Assembly: GCA_034926635.1 (NCBI GenBank) | Contig: JAYFQX010000001.1 | Location: 62,001 to 126,000, forward strand | Length of the DNA stretch: 64,000 nt | From: Christensenella sp034926635 | GTDB taxonomy: Bacteria > Bacillota > Clostridia > Christensenellales > Christensenellaceae | Direction of reading: 5' to 3' | In this document: positions 62,748-64,000 of the stretch, piece by piece | How the letters are laid out: the number at the start of each line of letters is the position of its first letter | Position numbering within the stretch: the stretch's first letter is position 1 | Translations under genes and position numbers: made by a program | Notes under the pieces: generated by a model | What the model was told of the DNA's origin: nothing | Database searches by the model: none | The model's input: the letters and a program-made list of their open reading frames with translations, nothing else

Positions 62748-62978
62748 TTATTTACCCATGGTAAAGATCATAATAATCGAAATAACAAATCCGTAAATAG
62801 CCGTAGACTCCGCAAGCGCCAAACCGATCAAAAGCACCTGGTTGATCTTCCCGGTTGCTTCCGGCTGCCGTGCCACGGCTTCGCATGCCTTACTGGTAGC
62901 AATACCCATACCAATCCCTGCGCCCATGCCCGTAAAAACAGCAAGACCAGCGCCAATTGCAATTAAACCTACATCCAT
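62748..62978 (-). CDS. atpE: Fo ATP synthase c subunit
   Basis: A 76-residue hairpin with two membrane helices and the ARQPE loop. Ion-carrying Glu57 sits in ALAESTAIY, whose Ser58, Thr59 and Tyr62 are the residues seen in Na+-binding c-rings, but the first-helix position normally Gln (as in Ilyobacter c, Gln32) is Met24 here. The coupling ion is therefore undecided from sequence alone. GGAGG precedes the ATG. Confidence 0.93.
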   Translation of the reverse strand: MDVGLIAIGAGLAVFTGMGAGIGMGIATSKACEAVARQPEATGKINQVLLIGLALAESTAIYGFVISIIMIFTMGK

Positions 62979-63042
62979 AATTCATTACCTCCATATTCTG
63001 TCTTTCATATAAACATATAATTGATAACTTAATAATATAAAT

Positions 63043-63717
63043 TTATAGCTTCTCTTCCATAAATGACATAGTCAGCATCGTAAATACGTATGATTGCATC
63101 CCAAGATGGAATAAAATAAAGTAAATAGACGCTAAAGCGGGAATCCCGATCGCAAAATAGCCGAGCGCCCCATAAAGCATATCCATTACCACAAGACCGC
63201 TGAACATGTTACCAAACAACCGACAAGCAAGCGAAACCGGCACTGCTAAGGAGGATAACACATTGATAGGAACCATAAAAGCTTTTGGTTCCGCGTAGGT
63301 TTTCAGCCATCCTTTTACGCCTTTATATCGAATAGAAAAAGCGATAATTAAAACAAATGACATTACTGCCATCCCGATCGTACAGTCAAGATCTGTAACG
63401 GGTGAGCGAATCCCCAAAAACTCCAGTGCGCCACCGATAATGATAAATGCAAAAATCGTCATGATATACGGCGCTATCACTTTTCCCTTTTCTCCCAGTA
63501 TAGAAGAAGAAAACTTATTGATGCCGTCCACCATCAATTCCATTACATTTTGGAACCCCTTAGGGACGCGTTTGAAATTTTTAAGAATGATAAACCGAAA
63601 AATCAGCCCAAAAATAATGATGCCGATCGTTGTGCCAAAGGCCGCAACAAGAGTCTGGCTTACCTGTATGTTGCCAAATAAAGTTATTTTATTTGGAAAA
63701 ACACTGGGTATCTCCAT
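63043..63717 (-). CDS. atpB: Fo ATP synthase a subunit
   Basis: A 224-residue polytopic a subunit with the essential Arg166 in SLACRLFGNMFSG and the usual late helices. Its ATG overlaps the atpI stop by one base (TAATG) and the GGAGGTGAG site lies in the atpI end. Confidence 0.93.
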   Translation of the reverse strand: MEIPSVFPNKITLFGNIQVSQTLVAAFGTTIGIIIFGLIFRFIILKNFKRVPKGFQNVMELMVDGINKFSSSILGEKGKVIAPYIMTIFAFIIIGGALEFLGIRSPVTDLDCTIGMAVMSFVLIIAFSIRYKGVKGWLKTYAEPKAFMVPINVLSSLAVPVSLACRLFGNMFSGLVVMDMLYGALGYFAIGIPALASIYFILFHLGMQSYVFTMLTMSFMEEKL

Positions 63718-64000
63718 TATTTATGCTCACCTCCGCGCTGCTTATACTTTTTTATAGTAGAAATGCTTGTTGCAACAGGAATCCCGATCATCATTGCCGC
63801 ACATCCTGCCGCGCACCAAACCATTGCTTCAATTGAAACAAACTTCGCCATAATCCATAGAACCGCCAATATAAGCGCAAGCTTCATAATTGCCGCCGGC
63901 ACCATGAAAGATGCTTTATATCTGCTTTCCGTCATTGCGGAAATCAGCTTTTTCAGAATAAATACTTCAAGAAACCCAAGGCCAAGGCCTACCAGTATTC
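63717..64000 (-). CDS. atpI: ATP synthase I-like membrane protein (partial, runs off right edge)
   Basis: The frame stays open past the ATG at 63935 to the window edge, giving GLGLGFLEVFILKKLIS before it, so the 72-residue internal start is not the true one. At least two further membrane helices follow and the C-terminus is basic. The small, basic, multi-helix plan and the place before atpB fit AtpI, a chaperone-like factor for c-ring assembly. Confidence 0.65.
   Translation of the reverse strand, partial: ILVGLGLGFLEVFILKKLISAMTESRYKASFMVPAAIMKLALILAVLWIMAKFVSIEAMVWCAAGCAAMMIGIPVATSISTIKKYKQRGGEHK

Overview
The window looks like a chromosomal housekeeping segment from an anaerobic, moderate-GC Gram-positive bacterium of the Clostridia. 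This placement is inferred from gene order (rimP-nusA-rnpM-ylxQ-infB-rbfA-nrnA-truB-ribF-rpsO-pnp; tlyA-nadK-argR-recN-spo0A), strong GGAGG ribosome-binding sites, indolepyruvate:ferredoxin oxidoreductase, a sodium-pump decarboxylase and acetate kinase/phosphotransacetylase. No 16S gene is present, so no genus is claimed. Almost every gene is on the minus strand and transcription runs from high to low coordinates; the single clear exception is tmcAL (49.1-50.3 kb). No insertion sequence, prophage, CRISPR array or tRNA was seen.

Layout, left to right. 0-3.4 kb: a YesM/YesN-type sensor kinase and AraC-type response regulator, with the start of a translationally coupled membrane protein at the edge. 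3.7-7.4 kb: an OmpR-type regulator without an adjacent kinase, and an FtsX-type ABC exporter pair. 7.5-12.5 kb: a decarboxylase operon (mmdA-like, oadG, biotin carrier, oadB, oadA-like) with two different carboxyltransferases. 12.7-15.4 kb: rluB, scpB, scpA and a site-2 protease. 15.5-21.5 kb: purine nucleoside phosphorylase, a Spo0A homologue with an altered phosphorylation site, recN, argR, nadK, tlyA and a small four-helix membrane protein. 21.5-22.1 kb: a 0.6 kb gene-free, strongly structured stretch that I interpret as an OLE RNA gene, with the membrane protein just downstream being its partner OapA. 22.1-31.4 kb: recA, pgsA, rimO, ftsK, an M16 peptidase, pnp, rpsO. 31.5-39.5 kb: the ribF-truB-nrnA-rbfA-infB-ylxQ-rnpM-nusA-rimP translation/transcription operon. 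39.6-46.7 kb: plsY, der, a PDZ/radical-SAM protein, glyA, rnc, plsX, rpmF and a DUF177 protein. 46.8-50.3 kb: ackA-pta, divergent tmcAL. 50.3-57.6 kb: patatin-like lipase, a coiled-coil protein, coaD, rsmD, 5-formyl-THF cyclo-ligase, iorBA and a cobalamin tail-assembly trio. 57.7-64 kb: the F1Fo ATP synthase operon, cut at the right edge inside atpI.

The most notable points are: (1) the OLE RNA/OapA pair between recA and tlyA; (2) an ATP synthase alpha subunit carrying the C-terminal domain of the delta subunit at its N-terminus, with no separate atpH, and with atpF lying in the same reading frame one UAG upstream; (3) a Spo0A homologue whose phospho-acceptor Asp is Glu and whose acidic pocket is altered, next to the precise absence of spoIVB, and the absence of dacB/spmA/spmB between scpB and rluB, together suggesting a non-sporulating lineage that has kept and re-purposed Spo0A; (4) a decarboxylase operon that pairs one membrane pump and one biotin carrier with two carboxyltransferases.

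Functionally, the decarboxylase pump and the ATP synthase both concern ion-motive force, iorAB and ackA-pta point to amino-acid and acetyl-CoA fermentation with ATP made by substrate-level phosphorylation, and the rest is core information processing and membrane-lipid synthesis.
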